DNA of 64,000 bases from Roseiarcus sp036489975 (GTDB lineage: Bacteria > Pseudomonadota > Alphaproteobacteria > Rhizobiales > Beijerinckiaceae), in NCBI GenBank assembly GCA_036489975.1, contig DASXES010000026.1:9151-73150 (forward strand). Direction: 5' to 3'. The position numbers and the translations under genes are program-made. The notes beneath the pieces were generated by a model. That model ran no database searches. It worked only from the letters and a program-made list of their open reading frames with translations, and had not been told where the DNA came from. Below are positions 17,046 through 25,849 of the stretch, piece after piece; position 1 is the first letter of the stretch; the number at the start of each line of letters is the position of its first letter.

Positions 17046-17350
17046 CGGAATCTCGGGATCGAGCCCTTTCGTGCGGTGCGTCGGGAGGACGTCCGAAAGA
17101 TGGAGCCTTTGGGGCGCAAGCCGATCGTCGCCGCCCTTTGACATAGCGACGCTTCGCGAGCGTTTCCCCACCTGACGCGCGTAGCCGCGGCCCCTTCCGA
17201 TCATCGTAGCTACAGCCTCCGCGCCGCCGCGCCGGCGCGCTCTTGTCGCTCGCGCCGTTCCCTTCTATGCCAGTGATGGTAGTCGAATCGAAGGCGCTTG
17301 CGCGAAACAAGCGATAAAAGGGCGACCTGTACTGGCGGCCGGTCGCGGGG
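17046..17350. other. Intergenic region, nothing recognised
   Basis: No coding frame with a plausible start and composition, RNA gene or repeat was found. It should contain the promoter of the barrel-protein gene downstream. Confidence 0.4.
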
Positions 17351-18184
17351 ATGGGGCGACACATGCGGACATATGCGGCGGCGCTGGTCGTCCTCCTCGG
17401 ACTCTGTGGCGCGCCCGCCGCCGCGGCGGACCTGCCGACGACGAAGCCGGCTCCCGAGGAGATCGTCGCCCCCGCGCTTCCGTCCGCCTGGCGTTACGAG
17501 ATCACCGGCTACGGCTGGGGCACCGACCTTGCCGGCCAAAGCGGCGTGGGGCCGTTTCCCACCTCGCCTTTCTTCATCAATTTCGCCAAGCTTCTCCAAC
17601 ATTTCCAGGGTGGGCTGATGACCTCGTTCGTCGCCCGCAACGACAATTACATTGCCGGCGTCGACGTAATTTTGTCGCGAATCGGATTTGGAACCAATTT
17701 CAAAGATCCGACGAGCGCGCTATTCGGGGACCACGCAAATCTCACGCTGACCCAGGCGATCGTCACCGCCTTCGGAGGGGTGCGAATTCCGATCGGGCCG
17801 CCGAACCTCGCGCTCTACGGCACGCTCGGGGCTCGGTATTTCTATAGCCGTTCCGCGCTCGATCTGTCGTTTCCTGTCACCGGCTTCGAGCCGAACTTCG
17901 CCATTACGAAGAACTGGGCCGATCCGGTTGCGGGCGTTGTGGCCCACTACGCCGTCAACGACAAATGGTTCGTCAACTTCCTGACCGATCTGGGCGGCCT
18001 CGACAACAGCGCGACCGGGCAGGTCCTGGGCTCGATCGGCTACAACTGGACGCCGTCGATCTCGACGACGCTGGGCTATCGTGTCCTCTACACATACTTT
18101 CGCGACATCAGCGGACCGCTGCACGACTACCGATATCAGTCGTGGATGTACGGCCCATTCGCCGGCTTCAAATACGGCTTTTGA
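17351..18184 (+). CDS. Outer-membrane beta-barrel protein
   Basis: A 277-residue protein with a signal peptide (cleavage near residue 27, after AAAA) and a series of alternating amphipathic strands. It ends in FAGFKYGF, with the terminal Phe expected for BAM-dependent outer-membrane insertion. Strands such as LALYGTLGARYFYSRSALDL and TTLGYRVLYTYFRDISG resemble small 8-12-strand porin-like proteins. Specific function is unknown. ATG at 17363 is an alternative start. The flavodoxin-fold reductase converges from the right with only six bases between stops. Confidence 0.75.
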   Translation: MGRHMRTYAAALVVLLGLCGAPAAAADLPTTKPAPEEIVAPALPSAWRYEITGYGWGTDLAGQSGVGPFPTSPFFINFAKLLQHFQGGLMTSFVARNDNYIAGVDVILSRIGFGTNFKDPTSALFGDHANLTLTQAIVTAFGGVRIPIGPPNLALYGTLGARYFYSRSALDLSFPVTGFEPNFAITKNWADPVAGVVAHYAVNDKWFVNFLTDLGGLDNSATGQVLGSIGYNWTPSISTTLGYRVLYTYFRDISGPLHDYRYQSWMYGPFAGFKYGF

Positions 18185-18190
18185 TCCGGC

Positions 18191-18775
18191 TCACCAGGCT
18201 TGGAAGGCGCGGGTCACGCGCTTGAGAAACGTGGCGCGGCGCGCCGCGGCGGTGAAATTCATGTCATAGAGGGCGAGATATTCGAAGCGGCCCTTCGGAT
18301 CGATCAGCGCGCCAATGTTGTCGCGCACGAACCGGAGCGCAGGGTCGCCCTTTGCCACGACATCGCGCCGGCCTTCGCCATAGGCGCAGACTGCAGCCAT
18401 GCGCTTGATGTGCTGAAGGTTGGGATGGAAGAGTCCGCCCTCGTCGATTCGGACCGCGACGCCCGGCAGAAACACGCGCTGGAAATACCCCTGCATGATC
18501 GCGGGCAGGCCGTCGAACCAGACGGGAAATACAAGCGCGAGCGCCTCCGCCGCTCGAAGGCGCTGAACATATCCTTCGACCTCGCACGTGTTGGCGTTCG
18601 TGTCGACATAGTGGAGGAGCCCATCCCGCGACATGACGGGATCGAACTTTTCCCCATAGAGGTCGAGATCGTCGACGATATGCCCGCGCCCCCGCAGGAT
18701 CTCGAGGACGCGGCCGTGCAAAGCGGAAACGAAGCTCGTTTCCAACGGATGGGCGAACACGACAAGGATTCGCAA
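18191..18775 (-). CDS. NAD(P)H oxidoreductase, flavodoxin fold (MdaB/KefF-like)
   Basis: A 194-residue flavoprotein. It begins with the FMN/FAD-binding MRILVVFAHPLETSFVSALH and includes FPVWFDGLPAIMQGYFQRVF, the family segment around the isoalloxazine site. Members reduce quinones or azo compounds by two electrons, avoiding semiquinones. The gene starts three bases after the stop of the MFS gene on the same strand, so the two are probably co-transcribed. That suggests a joint role in handling a redox-active or toxic small molecule. Confidence 0.85.
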   Translation of the reverse strand: MRILVVFAHPLETSFVSALHGRVLEILRGRGHIVDDLDLYGEKFDPVMSRDGLLHYVDTNANTCEVEGYVQRLRAAEALALVFPVWFDGLPAIMQGYFQRVFLPGVAVRIDEGGLFHPNLQHIKRMAAVCAYGEGRRDVVAKGDPALRFVRDNIGALIDPKGRFEYLALYDMNFTAAARRATFLKRVTRAFQAW

Positions 18776-18778
18776 GCT

Positions 18779-20428
18779 CTACGCTCCGGCCGGCGCGGCG
18801 GCCCGATTCAGAAGCTCGCCTCCGCGTTCGGCGGCTATGAGAAATTCGATCCGCGGCGGCTCGATCAACATCTCCCGGATCTGGTCCTCGAGCACCCGAT
18901 CGGCGTTGGTGACCCGCTCGCGCAAGTGCATGAGCTCGAGCCATGAGTCGATGAGATAGGCTTCCTCATAGCGCCCTTCGTCGCCGGCGTCTTCGAAGAC
19001 GCCCCAGGCGAACGCGCCGTCGCGGCGACGCTCGAACCCCAGTTCGTCCAAGGCGCGCAGAAACGCGGCGCGGTCCTTGGGGTCGATCCGATATGCGATC
19101 TTCACCAGGACGGGCCCGCGATTGTTGTCGATCTCCGCGTAGGTCTGCGGCATGCTCCAATGCTGGGACGGCGAAAGGTCGAGCGACGCGCCCTGCTGGA
19201 GCCTCCATCGCCAGGTCAGGGGAAGCGCCGCAAGCGCGCCTCCAGCGGCGATGAGAAGAGCGGTCGGCAGTCCGGTTTTCGCCGCGATCTCGCCCCACGC
19301 CGCGCTGCACAGGGTCATTGTCCCATAGATGACGGTCAGGAACACCGCGAGGCCGCGCCCGCGCACCCAATCGGGCAAGACATTCTGGGCGGACGTGTAG
19401 AGGCAGGTCAGATTGTTGACCCACGCGACGCCGGCGACAACCGCGGCTCCGAGGGCGATGACCAGGTCATCCGCAGAGGCGAACATGACAAGCGCGACGG
19501 CCGTCACGATCGTTCCGGCGGCGATCAGCCGGTCAGGGCCGAAGCGACGGCGCAACTTCTCATGTCCGAGGGATCCGAGAATCGCTCCAGCGCTGATCGC
19601 GCTCAACAGGAGGCCGTAGTGCTCGGCGCCCTGGCCGGTTCGCCGGGCGATCAAAGGCAAAAGACCCCAGTAGGCCGCAGTGAACGGATAGATGGCTATG
19701 GTCCGCGCGAGCGTCGCCCAGAGCAGGCGGTTGTTGGCCGCGTGCCGAAGCCCGGTGCGCAGCGCGCTGCTCAATCTTTCGGCGGGCAGCGATGCGGCTC
19801 GGCTCGCGGGCGCGCGCCACCAGGTGAGCGCCGCGATCACCGCCAGATTGGCCCCGACGAAAAACCACAATGGCGCGGCCACCCCGAGCGCGGCGATGAC
19901 GAAGCCGCCGAGCGTCGGACCCACCGTGCGGCTGAGGTTGTAGCCGACGCTGTGGGCAGCGATGGCGCCTGGAACCAGCGGCTTGGGCACGAGGAGCGGC
20001 AAGATCGACAGCCAAGCCGGGATATTGAGGGACCAGGCCGCGCTGAGGACGAATGTGGTGAGCAGCAATACGAGCGGCGATGCGTAATCGAGCGCCACCA
20101 CGGCGGCGAAAGCCGTCATCAGCGCGGCGATGACGTAGGAGACAGCGATGATCATCCGCCGTGGATCGATGATGTCGGCGATCGCGCCCGCTGGAAGGGT
20201 GAACAGGAAAATCGGCAGCGTCGTCGCCGCGTGCAAGAGCGCGACCTCAAAGGGGTCCAGGCCGAACGTGGTCATCAGCCAGCCGGCCGCGGTGTCATAC
20301 ATCGCGATGCCGATCAACCCGCAAGTGCTCGCCATCCAGACGACCAGGAAGGCCGGATGGGCGAAAGCGCCGAGCATCGGCGCCGCTCCGCCCTGGGGCT
20401 GTTGCGTGGAACGGAACTGTATCTTCAC
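18779..20428 (-). CDS. MFS transporter with C-terminal monooxygenase-like domain (MFS_3 type)
   Basis: A 549-residue protein. Residues to about 405 are a 12-helix facilitator of the transmembrane secretion effector group (PF05977-like), with the loop motif LPAGAIADIIDPRRM. The last ~120 residues are soluble and resemble an antibiotic-biosynthesis-monooxygenase (ABM-like) ferredoxin fold: LVKIAYRIDPKDRAAFLRAL, GAFAWGVFEDAGDEGRY, WLELMHLRERV. I chose GTG at 20428, with GAGGA before it. The USP gene stops 26 bases upstream, so these form one transcript. A paralogue lies at 21577-23262. Confidence 0.85.
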   Translation of the reverse strand: MKIQFRSTQQPQGGAAPMLGAFAHPAFLVVWMASTCGLIGIAMYDTAAGWLMTTFGLDPFEVALLHAATTLPIFLFTLPAGAIADIIDPRRMIIAVSYVIAALMTAFAAVVALDYASPLVLLLTTFVLSAAWSLNIPAWLSILPLLVPKPLVPGAIAAHSVGYNLSRTVGPTLGGFVIAALGVAAPLWFFVGANLAVIAALTWWRAPASRAASLPAERLSSALRTGLRHAANNRLLWATLARTIAIYPFTAAYWGLLPLIARRTGQGAEHYGLLLSAISAGAILGSLGHEKLRRRFGPDRLIAAGTIVTAVALVMFASADDLVIALGAAVVAGVAWVNNLTCLYTSAQNVLPDWVRGRGLAVFLTVIYGTMTLCSAAWGEIAAKTGLPTALLIAAGGALAALPLTWRWRLQQGASLDLSPSQHWSMPQTYAEIDNNRGPVLVKIAYRIDPKDRAAFLRALDELGFERRRDGAFAWGVFEDAGDEGRYEEAYLIDSWLELMHLRERVTNADRVLEDQIREMLIEPPRIEFLIAAERGGELLNRAAAPAGA

Positions 20429-20454
20429 TGCTTCCTCGCCGGACCCCCGTGCGC

Positions 20455-21315
20455 CTAGTGTGAGATGAGCATGCAGCGCTCGGCCCTGACAAGCAGATCG
20501 CGGGTCACTCCGCCGAACGCCCATTCGCGCAAACGGCTGTGGCCGAACGCGCCCGCGACCACCAGGTCGGCCTTGACGTCCGCGGCGATCCTGGAGAGAT
20601 GCGCCGACTCCGCCCCGCTGAGCGGCGTTGCGACGCAAGTCGCCTCGACGCTGTGGCGATGAAGCCAGTCGCCGACGTCAGCGACATGGCGTTGCGCCAA
20701 TTCGATTTCATGCTCTGGGGCGAGCTCGACGACATCAACGTTGTTGCAGGCTTTCAGGATCGGGAGGGCGTCCGCGACCGCTCGTCGCGCCTCGCGCGAA
20801 TCTTTCCAGCAAACGAGGGCCTGCGTCAATTTAAGCCCCGTCGCGCCGGGCGGCGCCGCAAGAACAGGGCGCCCGGCACGCATGAGCAGATCGGCGACGT
20901 CGATTTCGGGCGAAGGCGAGAACATCCGCTCGCCGGGCTCAAGCGCGGCGACGATCAGGTCGGCCGCGCGCGCCTCGTTGGCGGCAAGTTGGGAGGCCGG
21001 TCCGGCGGTTACTTGCGAGCGCCACTGAAGATTGTCCACCCCGGACAAGGCCAACCGGAATTCCGCTTCGGCGGCTGCCGCCCGCTCCCGAAATTTTTCG
21101 AACTCGCGGCCGCCCGGCTCTCCGGGGCCAATGGCCATGATCGAGGAGTGCAACGAAAGCTGCCTTCCGGCGACGCCAATGACCGCGGCCGAAAAACGCT
21201 GCGCGAGGTCGGCCACGACGGCCAAAAGCTCGGCATTGGACTGATCCGTGCGCATGCAGGCCAGAAGCGTGGAAATGGTCGCCAACAGGCTCTCCATGGG
21301 CGAGCGGGGTTGCAT
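20455..21315 (-). CDS. Universal stress protein, tandem UspA domains
   Basis: A 286-residue cytoplasmic protein made of two UspA-like halves of about 140 residues. The second half has the nucleotide-binding pattern G-x2-G-x9-G in GAFGHSRLREWAFGGVTRDLL; the first half is more divergent. It heads a three-gene unit with the MFS transporter and the flavodoxin-fold reductase, consistent with a stress-response operon. An internal ATG (MESLL) at 21297 is an alternative start. Confidence 0.85.
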   Translation of the reverse strand: MQPRSPMESLLATISTLLACMRTDQSNAELLAVVADLAQRFSAAVIGVAGRQLSLHSSIMAIGPGEPGGREFEKFRERAAAAEAEFRLALSGVDNLQWRSQVTAGPASQLAANEARAADLIVAALEPGERMFSPSPEIDVADLLMRAGRPVLAAPPGATGLKLTQALVCWKDSREARRAVADALPILKACNNVDVVELAPEHEIELAQRHVADVGDWLHRHSVEATCVATPLSGAESAHLSRIAADVKADLVVAGAFGHSRLREWAFGGVTRDLLVRAERCMLISH

Positions 21316-21576
21316 CCGCCCACCGATTCAAACTATCAAAACGCCGCGCCAGAGCAGAGCGCGATTCAAGGCGGGAATATAGCCATCAGCCGTCGGAATT
21401 CGACGGGCGCCGAGGCCGAATCGAAATAATCAGCGGCGGGGCCCCAAGTTCATGCCGTCTTCAGGCGGCTGAGCCAAAGCGCCGAGGCGCCTTGAAACGT
21501 CAACCGATGTTCGCCATTTGACCTAGGATTCCGGCGAGCATTGGCCTTCCGGCTTTTGTTCTTCCACGAGGCCTTT

Positions 21577-23262
21577 TTGTCCAGCGAGTCCAGCATCAAT
21601 TCGGACGCGCCCGCAGGCGGGGACTTGCGTTGGGGCGTTTTCAGCAGTTTGGCGTTCACCGTCATGTTGGTCGCGAGTTCGGCGTCGAACGTCGGCTTCG
21701 CCATGTTCGACATGTCGTCGAACTGGCTGATGACCAGTCTTAATCCCGACCCGATGATGGTCTCCGCGGTTCAGGTCGCGACCACGCTGCCGATGTTTCT
21801 CCTGACTCTGCCCGCCGGCGCGCTGGCCGACATCCTCGACGCGCGCAGGCTGCTGATCGGCGCGCAACTCGCCGTGACCGCGATATCGATCGTCTTCGCG
21901 GCCTTGGTCACAATGCATTGGGCGACCCCGGCTGTGCTGCTTGCGACCGCCTTTTGTCTCGGCGGAAGCGGAGCGCTCGCCGCGCCCGCGTGGCTCGTCA
22001 TCACGCCCATGCTGGTGCCCAAGCACGATCTGGACGGCGCGATCGCGATCAACAACGCGAGCTACAACGTGAGCCGCGCGATCGGCCCGGCCCTTGGCGG
22101 ATTGGCGATCGCGACCATCAGCATCGCGGCGCCGTTCTGGTGCTTTTGCGTGGGCAACGTCGCCGTCCTCGCAGCGCTCATCTGGTGGCGGGTCCCGCGC
22201 CGGGCAAGAGAGTCCCTGCCTGCTGAGCGCCTTGTCAGCGCGCTGCGCACCGGCCTGCGCTACGCCAGAAACAATCGCGACATTGATTCGACGATCATCC
22301 GCGCCCTCGCCTTTTTCCTCTTCGCCAGCGCCTATTGGGCGCTGCTGCCGCTGGTCGCGCGCACGCAAATACATAATGGGCCCGAAGTTTACGGGGTTCT
22401 CCTCGGCATGATTGGCGTGGGGTCGATCCTCGGCTCTTTTGCGCTCAACAGTCTCAAGTCGCTCCTTGGTCCCGACCGTCTGGCGACGGTCGGCACCCTT
22501 GGCACAATTCTCGCTCTCGTGCTGTACGGCGAGGCGCGTGAACCCTTTATCGCCGGCGCCGCGAGCCTGATCGCGGGCGCGTCATGGATCACGATGATGA
22601 CGACGCTGTTCGTGTCGGCGCAGGTGGCGCTGCCGGAATGGGTGAGGGGCCGGGGTCTTGCGATTTTCCTGACAGCGTATTTCGGCGCGATGACCCTCGG
22701 CAGCGCGCTCTGGGGCAAGGTGGCCAGCGTCGAAGGGGTTCCGACGGCGCTTTACCTCGCCGCGGCGGGCGCGGCGGTCGGGATGGCTCTCACCGCGCGG
22801 TGGAGATTGCAAACCGCCGCCGCGCTCGACCTTACGCCGTCCATGCACTGGCGCACGCCCGTGTTCGTGCATCCGGTGGAGGACGACGAAGGGCCGATCC
22901 TCTTGACGGTCGAATATAGGATCGACCCGAAGGACATCAAACCTTTCCTCACGCTCGTGCATGAAATCGGTCTTGAGCGGAAACGCGACGGCGCATATGC
23001 GTGGGGCGTTTTCGAGGATATTCAGGTCAGCGGCCGGATTGTCGAGACCTTTCTCATCCAGTCGCTGCTCGAGCTCAAGCACCTGCGGACGCGGGTGACG
23101 ATCGCCGACCGAATGATCGAGGAAAAGGCGCGCGCGTTCGTGAAGGAGCCGGTGAAGGTGAAATTCCTTGTCGCGCCGAAGCGCCACCGTCACAAGCGGC
23201 GGAAAGGGTCGAGGACGCTCGTTCCCCCGCAGGTGGCCCGCGAGCCCGCCCCAGCCGGGTAG
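21577..23262 (+). CDS. MFS transporter with C-terminal monooxygenase-like domain, paralogue
   Basis: A 561-residue paralogue of the 18779-20428 product. It has the same layout: 12 membrane helices with LPAGALADILDARRL, then a soluble tail with LTVEYRIDPKDIKPFLTLV, GAYAWGVFEDIQVSGRI and LLELKHLRTRV. A basic Lys/Arg-rich extension (KRHRHKRRKGSR) ends the protein and is absent from the paralogue. It is divergent from the stress-protein operon. The start is uncertain: TTG at 21577 has GAGG five bases before it, and TTG at 21541 in the same frame is possible. Confidence 0.83.
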   Translation: MSSESSINSDAPAGGDLRWGVFSSLAFTVMLVASSASNVGFAMFDMSSNWLMTSLNPDPMMVSAVQVATTLPMFLLTLPAGALADILDARRLLIGAQLAVTAISIVFAALVTMHWATPAVLLATAFCLGGSGALAAPAWLVITPMLVPKHDLDGAIAINNASYNVSRAIGPALGGLAIATISIAAPFWCFCVGNVAVLAALIWWRVPRRARESLPAERLVSALRTGLRYARNNRDIDSTIIRALAFFLFASAYWALLPLVARTQIHNGPEVYGVLLGMIGVGSILGSFALNSLKSLLGPDRLATVGTLGTILALVLYGEAREPFIAGAASLIAGASWITMMTTLFVSAQVALPEWVRGRGLAIFLTAYFGAMTLGSALWGKVASVEGVPTALYLAAAGAAVGMALTARWRLQTAAALDLTPSMHWRTPVFVHPVEDDEGPILLTVEYRIDPKDIKPFLTLVHEIGLERKRDGAYAWGVFEDIQVSGRIVETFLIQSLLELKHLRTRVTIADRMIEEKARAFVKEPVKVKFLVAPKRHRHKRRKGSRTLVPPQVAREPAPAG

Positions 23263-23277
23263 GCGCGAGCGCGCCGG

Positions 23278-24132
23278 TCAATCGGACGCGATCGCGCCTC
23301 GGCGTGCGGCGCGCTGGGATTCGGCGATCGGCTTCGCCATCAGGCGAAGAACCTCGTCCTCAGCGGCGATGCGCCGGAAGCGTTGAAGCGCGCCGGCGTG
23401 CGCGAACGCCTCATGCAGGTAGGAGCCGGCGGGCGGGCAGGACCAGAAATCATAGCCGCTCCACACGATCGCCTCGCTCCATAGGTGCACGAGGGTCGCG
23501 CTGCGCGCCGCGCCGGCGACCCAATCGTGATAGCCGGGCAGGAAAAGCTTCCAGAACTGTTCCGGCTCGATCGGATAGCAGACATGCGAATCGAGCGCAT
23601 GTGGGGTGAGGCCATGCCTAGCCAGGACCGGCGTCAACAGGAATGGGCCGATTGCGCCCCATCTCTGGTCGACATCGATCGCGGCCTCGGCGGTCGCGAC
23701 CAGTTCAGCCAGCGCCGGGTGCGCCGCCGGGAGGCTCAACACCGCATTGTTGACGAGGCTCGTTCCGACGGCGTCGGCCTGGCGGCAGAATATGAGGCCG
23801 TCATTGTCGAAGGCGGGCTTGCGCAGGCAGAGTATGTCAGTGTCGACCCAGCAGAAGCCCGTTTCCTGGATCATCCGGTAACGAAACATGTCGGCGAAGG
23901 TCGCGATCGAAGGCTTGCCGTTGGCGATGAACCGGCGGGTCAGCGATTCGTCCGGGCAGATCGTTCTCGCGTCCGCAAGCCGCACCCCGGGAGGCAGTTC
24001 GAGGCGATGATGGTAGCTGAAGACGCACAAACTTGCGCCGGCTTGCGGGAACGAGGCGAGGCAACCGTAGGCGAACGGATTGAGGGCCCCTTGCCAGAAG
24101 GAGGCGAATTCTAAGCCGCCGGTCTGGCTCAC
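23278..24132 (-). CDS. Glycosyltransferase with DXD motif (PF04488-like)
   Basis: A 284-residue GT-A-type transferase. The metal/nucleotide-sugar motif lies in FCWVDTDILCLRKPAF, preceded by the family segment ADMFRYRMIQETG. A C-terminal region (VLARHGLTPHALDSH and VHLWSEAIVW) resembles alpha-1,4-glycosyltransferases. Bacterial members often modify LPS or surface glycans. The GTG start at 24132 overlaps the stop of the upstream methyltransferase (GTGA), so a longer open frame reaching 24471 is not used. The two probably act on the same glycan or lipid. Confidence 0.82.
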   Translation of the reverse strand: MSQTGGLEFASFWQGALNPFAYGCLASFPQAGASLCVFSYHHRLELPPGVRLADARTICPDESLTRRFIANGKPSIATFADMFRYRMIQETGFCWVDTDILCLRKPAFDNDGLIFCRQADAVGTSLVNNAVLSLPAAHPALAELVATAEAAIDVDQRWGAIGPFLLTPVLARHGLTPHALDSHVCYPIEPEQFWKLFLPGYHDWVAGAARSATLVHLWSEAIVWSGYDFWSCPPAGSYLHEAFAHAGALQRFRRIAAEDEVLRLMAKPIAESQRAARRGAIASD

Positions 24133-24854
24133 TCGATCCTGGCCAGCACGTTGCGGCCGGCCTCCTCCCAGTCGCCGTAGAACGTCTCGGTCGTCAAATC
24201 GCCTCGCGACACGAATTCGCAATAGACATCGAAGATCCAGCTCGCATGCACATCGTCCAGCAGCACATGCCGGCCGCGCTGGTCGGCGGCGATGCGGATG
24301 CAATTGGCCATGTCGGAGCGGGCGACTGCGTCGGTGTGGCCGCCGTCGACATGAAAGATGTCGAACGCAAGCTCGGCGCGCCGGCTGACGAGCCAGGGCA
24401 GGACTTCGCGTGAATCGCCGGTAAACAGGTGCACGCGCCCCGGGAACTCCCCTTTGAGGAAATCGACGCATTCCGCGGTATAGGCGTGCGCCATGTTGTC
24501 GACGCCGTAATATTCGAGCCGCGGGCTCGACGATAGCGCGAGCAGCGCGCTATGGCCCGCGTTGACGCCGACTTCGAGCAGGCGCTCCTTGAACCGCACG
24601 GCGCGCCAAGCATTGCGCCGCGCCGGAGCGAGCCCAGCGTCTGGAGGCTGCCCGACAAAGCGGTCCTCGAGGTCGGGGTAAAAAATGTTCCCCTCCAGGC
24701 GTTCGCCGGACTGTTTGACAAGCTCCGCGATGCGCTTGAGGCGCAGGCGGAAGCGGTCGGCGAAGACCTCGTCGAGCGTGTCGCGCTCGATAGAATAATC
24801 GGGAATGTCCGACAAAGGGATAGGCTTCCCGGGAAGAAGCCTGCGGCCGTTCAT
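24129..24854 (-). CDS. Class I SAM-dependent methyltransferase
   Basis: A 241-residue protein with a Rossmann-type SAM site: LLEVGVNAGHSALLAL (motif I), YYGVDNM, FDIFHVDGGHTDAVARSDM and a HVLLDDVHASW segment. It resembles the Methyltransf_24 type found in carbohydrate-modification clusters. Translation is coupled to the downstream glycosyltransferase, which supports O-methylation or similar tailoring of a sugar. The substrate is unknown. The gene lies 258 bases from the divergent DHFR-like gene. Confidence 0.78.
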   Translation of the reverse strand: MNGRRLLPGKPIPLSDIPDYSIERDTLDEVFADRFRLRLKRIAELVKQSGERLEGNIFYPDLEDRFVGQPPDAGLAPARRNAWRAVRFKERLLEVGVNAGHSALLALSSSPRLEYYGVDNMAHAYTAECVDFLKGEFPGRVHLFTGDSREVLPWLVSRRAELAFDIFHVDGGHTDAVARSDMANCIRIAADQRGRHVLLDDVHASWIFDVYCEFVSRGDLTTETFYGDWEEAGRNVLARIE

Positions 24855-25112
24855 GGTTGCGAAGCCTCGTTCTCGCGTAATGGCGATCGTGGTTGCAGGT
24901 TGCCGCTATGGCATGATTTCGCCGGTCAAGGGAACGGAATTGCTGAGCGGCTCCGCGAACGCCTTGGCCGTTCGCTGGCGCGGTCCTCTTGACTCTCGAC
25001 CCGGGCAATCCCTATTCGGCATTGGTTTTGCATCTCCCAGCAATATTGGAACGATGCATGCGCTCGGCTCGAAACCGTTGGGCGCGTTTCGAGCGAGCGG
25101 AGCAGTCGTAGG

Positions 25113-25667
25113 ATGCGGGGACCTCTTCGGATTGAGGGCTATGCGATTGCGTCAGCCGACGGGATGATCGCGGACGCTACCGGATTTATGCCTGACTCGC
25201 TTAAGTTCGAAGCCGACCAGCGCTTTTTTCTCGAGGCGCTCGATCGCGCGGCGATGGTCGCGCACGGGCGCCTGTCGCACGAGGGCCAGACCGACTCGCA
25301 CACGCGCCGGCGCCTCATCCTTACGCGGCGCGTGCCCGACCTCGCGCCTGACCCGGATCGTCCAAACACCTGGCTTTGGAACCCAGCCGGCGCGACGCTC
25401 GAAGAGGCATGCGCAACGGTCGACTGCGGAGCGGGCGCGCTGGCGATCGCGGGAGGGACCGAGGTTTTCAGCCTCTTTCTGAAGATCGGCTACGATATCT
25501 TCTACCTCGCTCGCGCTGAGCAGGTGCGCCTGCCCGGCGGCGTGCCGGTCTTCTGCCAGGGACGGTTCGGTCAGTCGCCCGACGAGGTTCTCCGGGACGC
25601 AGGATTGAAGCCGGCCGAAAGCCAGTGGCTCGCCGACGAGGTGTCGCTCGTCAAATGGACCCCCTGA
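25113..25667 (+). CDS. Dihydrofolate reductase / RibD C-terminal family protein
   Basis: A 184-residue protein with the DHFR-like fold shared by RibD reductase domains. It starts IEGYAIASADGMIAD, which matches the first strand and substrate loop. LAIAGGTEVFSLFL is the glycine-rich NADPH-binding segment, and it ends in the usual amphipathic strand. The family includes pyrimidine reductases and proteins of unknown substrate; no riboflavin or folate gene is nearby. It appears monocistronic. Confidence 0.8.
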   Translation: MRGPLRIEGYAIASADGMIADATGFMPDSLKFEADQRFFLEALDRAAMVAHGRLSHEGQTDSHTRRRLILTRRVPDLAPDPDRPNTWLWNPAGATLEEACATVDCGAGALAIAGGTEVFSLFLKIGYDIFYLARAEQVRLPGGVPVFCQGRFGQSPDEVLRDAGLKPAESQWLADEVSLVKWTP

Positions 25668-25849
25668 AACCCAGCGCCGACGGGCGGTCTAAAGGACTCG
25701 GGCGGCGCGCTCCAGGCGACCGAACGGGCGAGGCGCGCTCCCTTCAACTCGCCCACATTTGTCATTAGGGAAGGCCCGTCTGGGACGGCGGGAGCAGATC
25801 TGCCCGCTTCGAGCCAGATCCTGGGGCTGCCTGAGCGCGCGAAGCGTCT

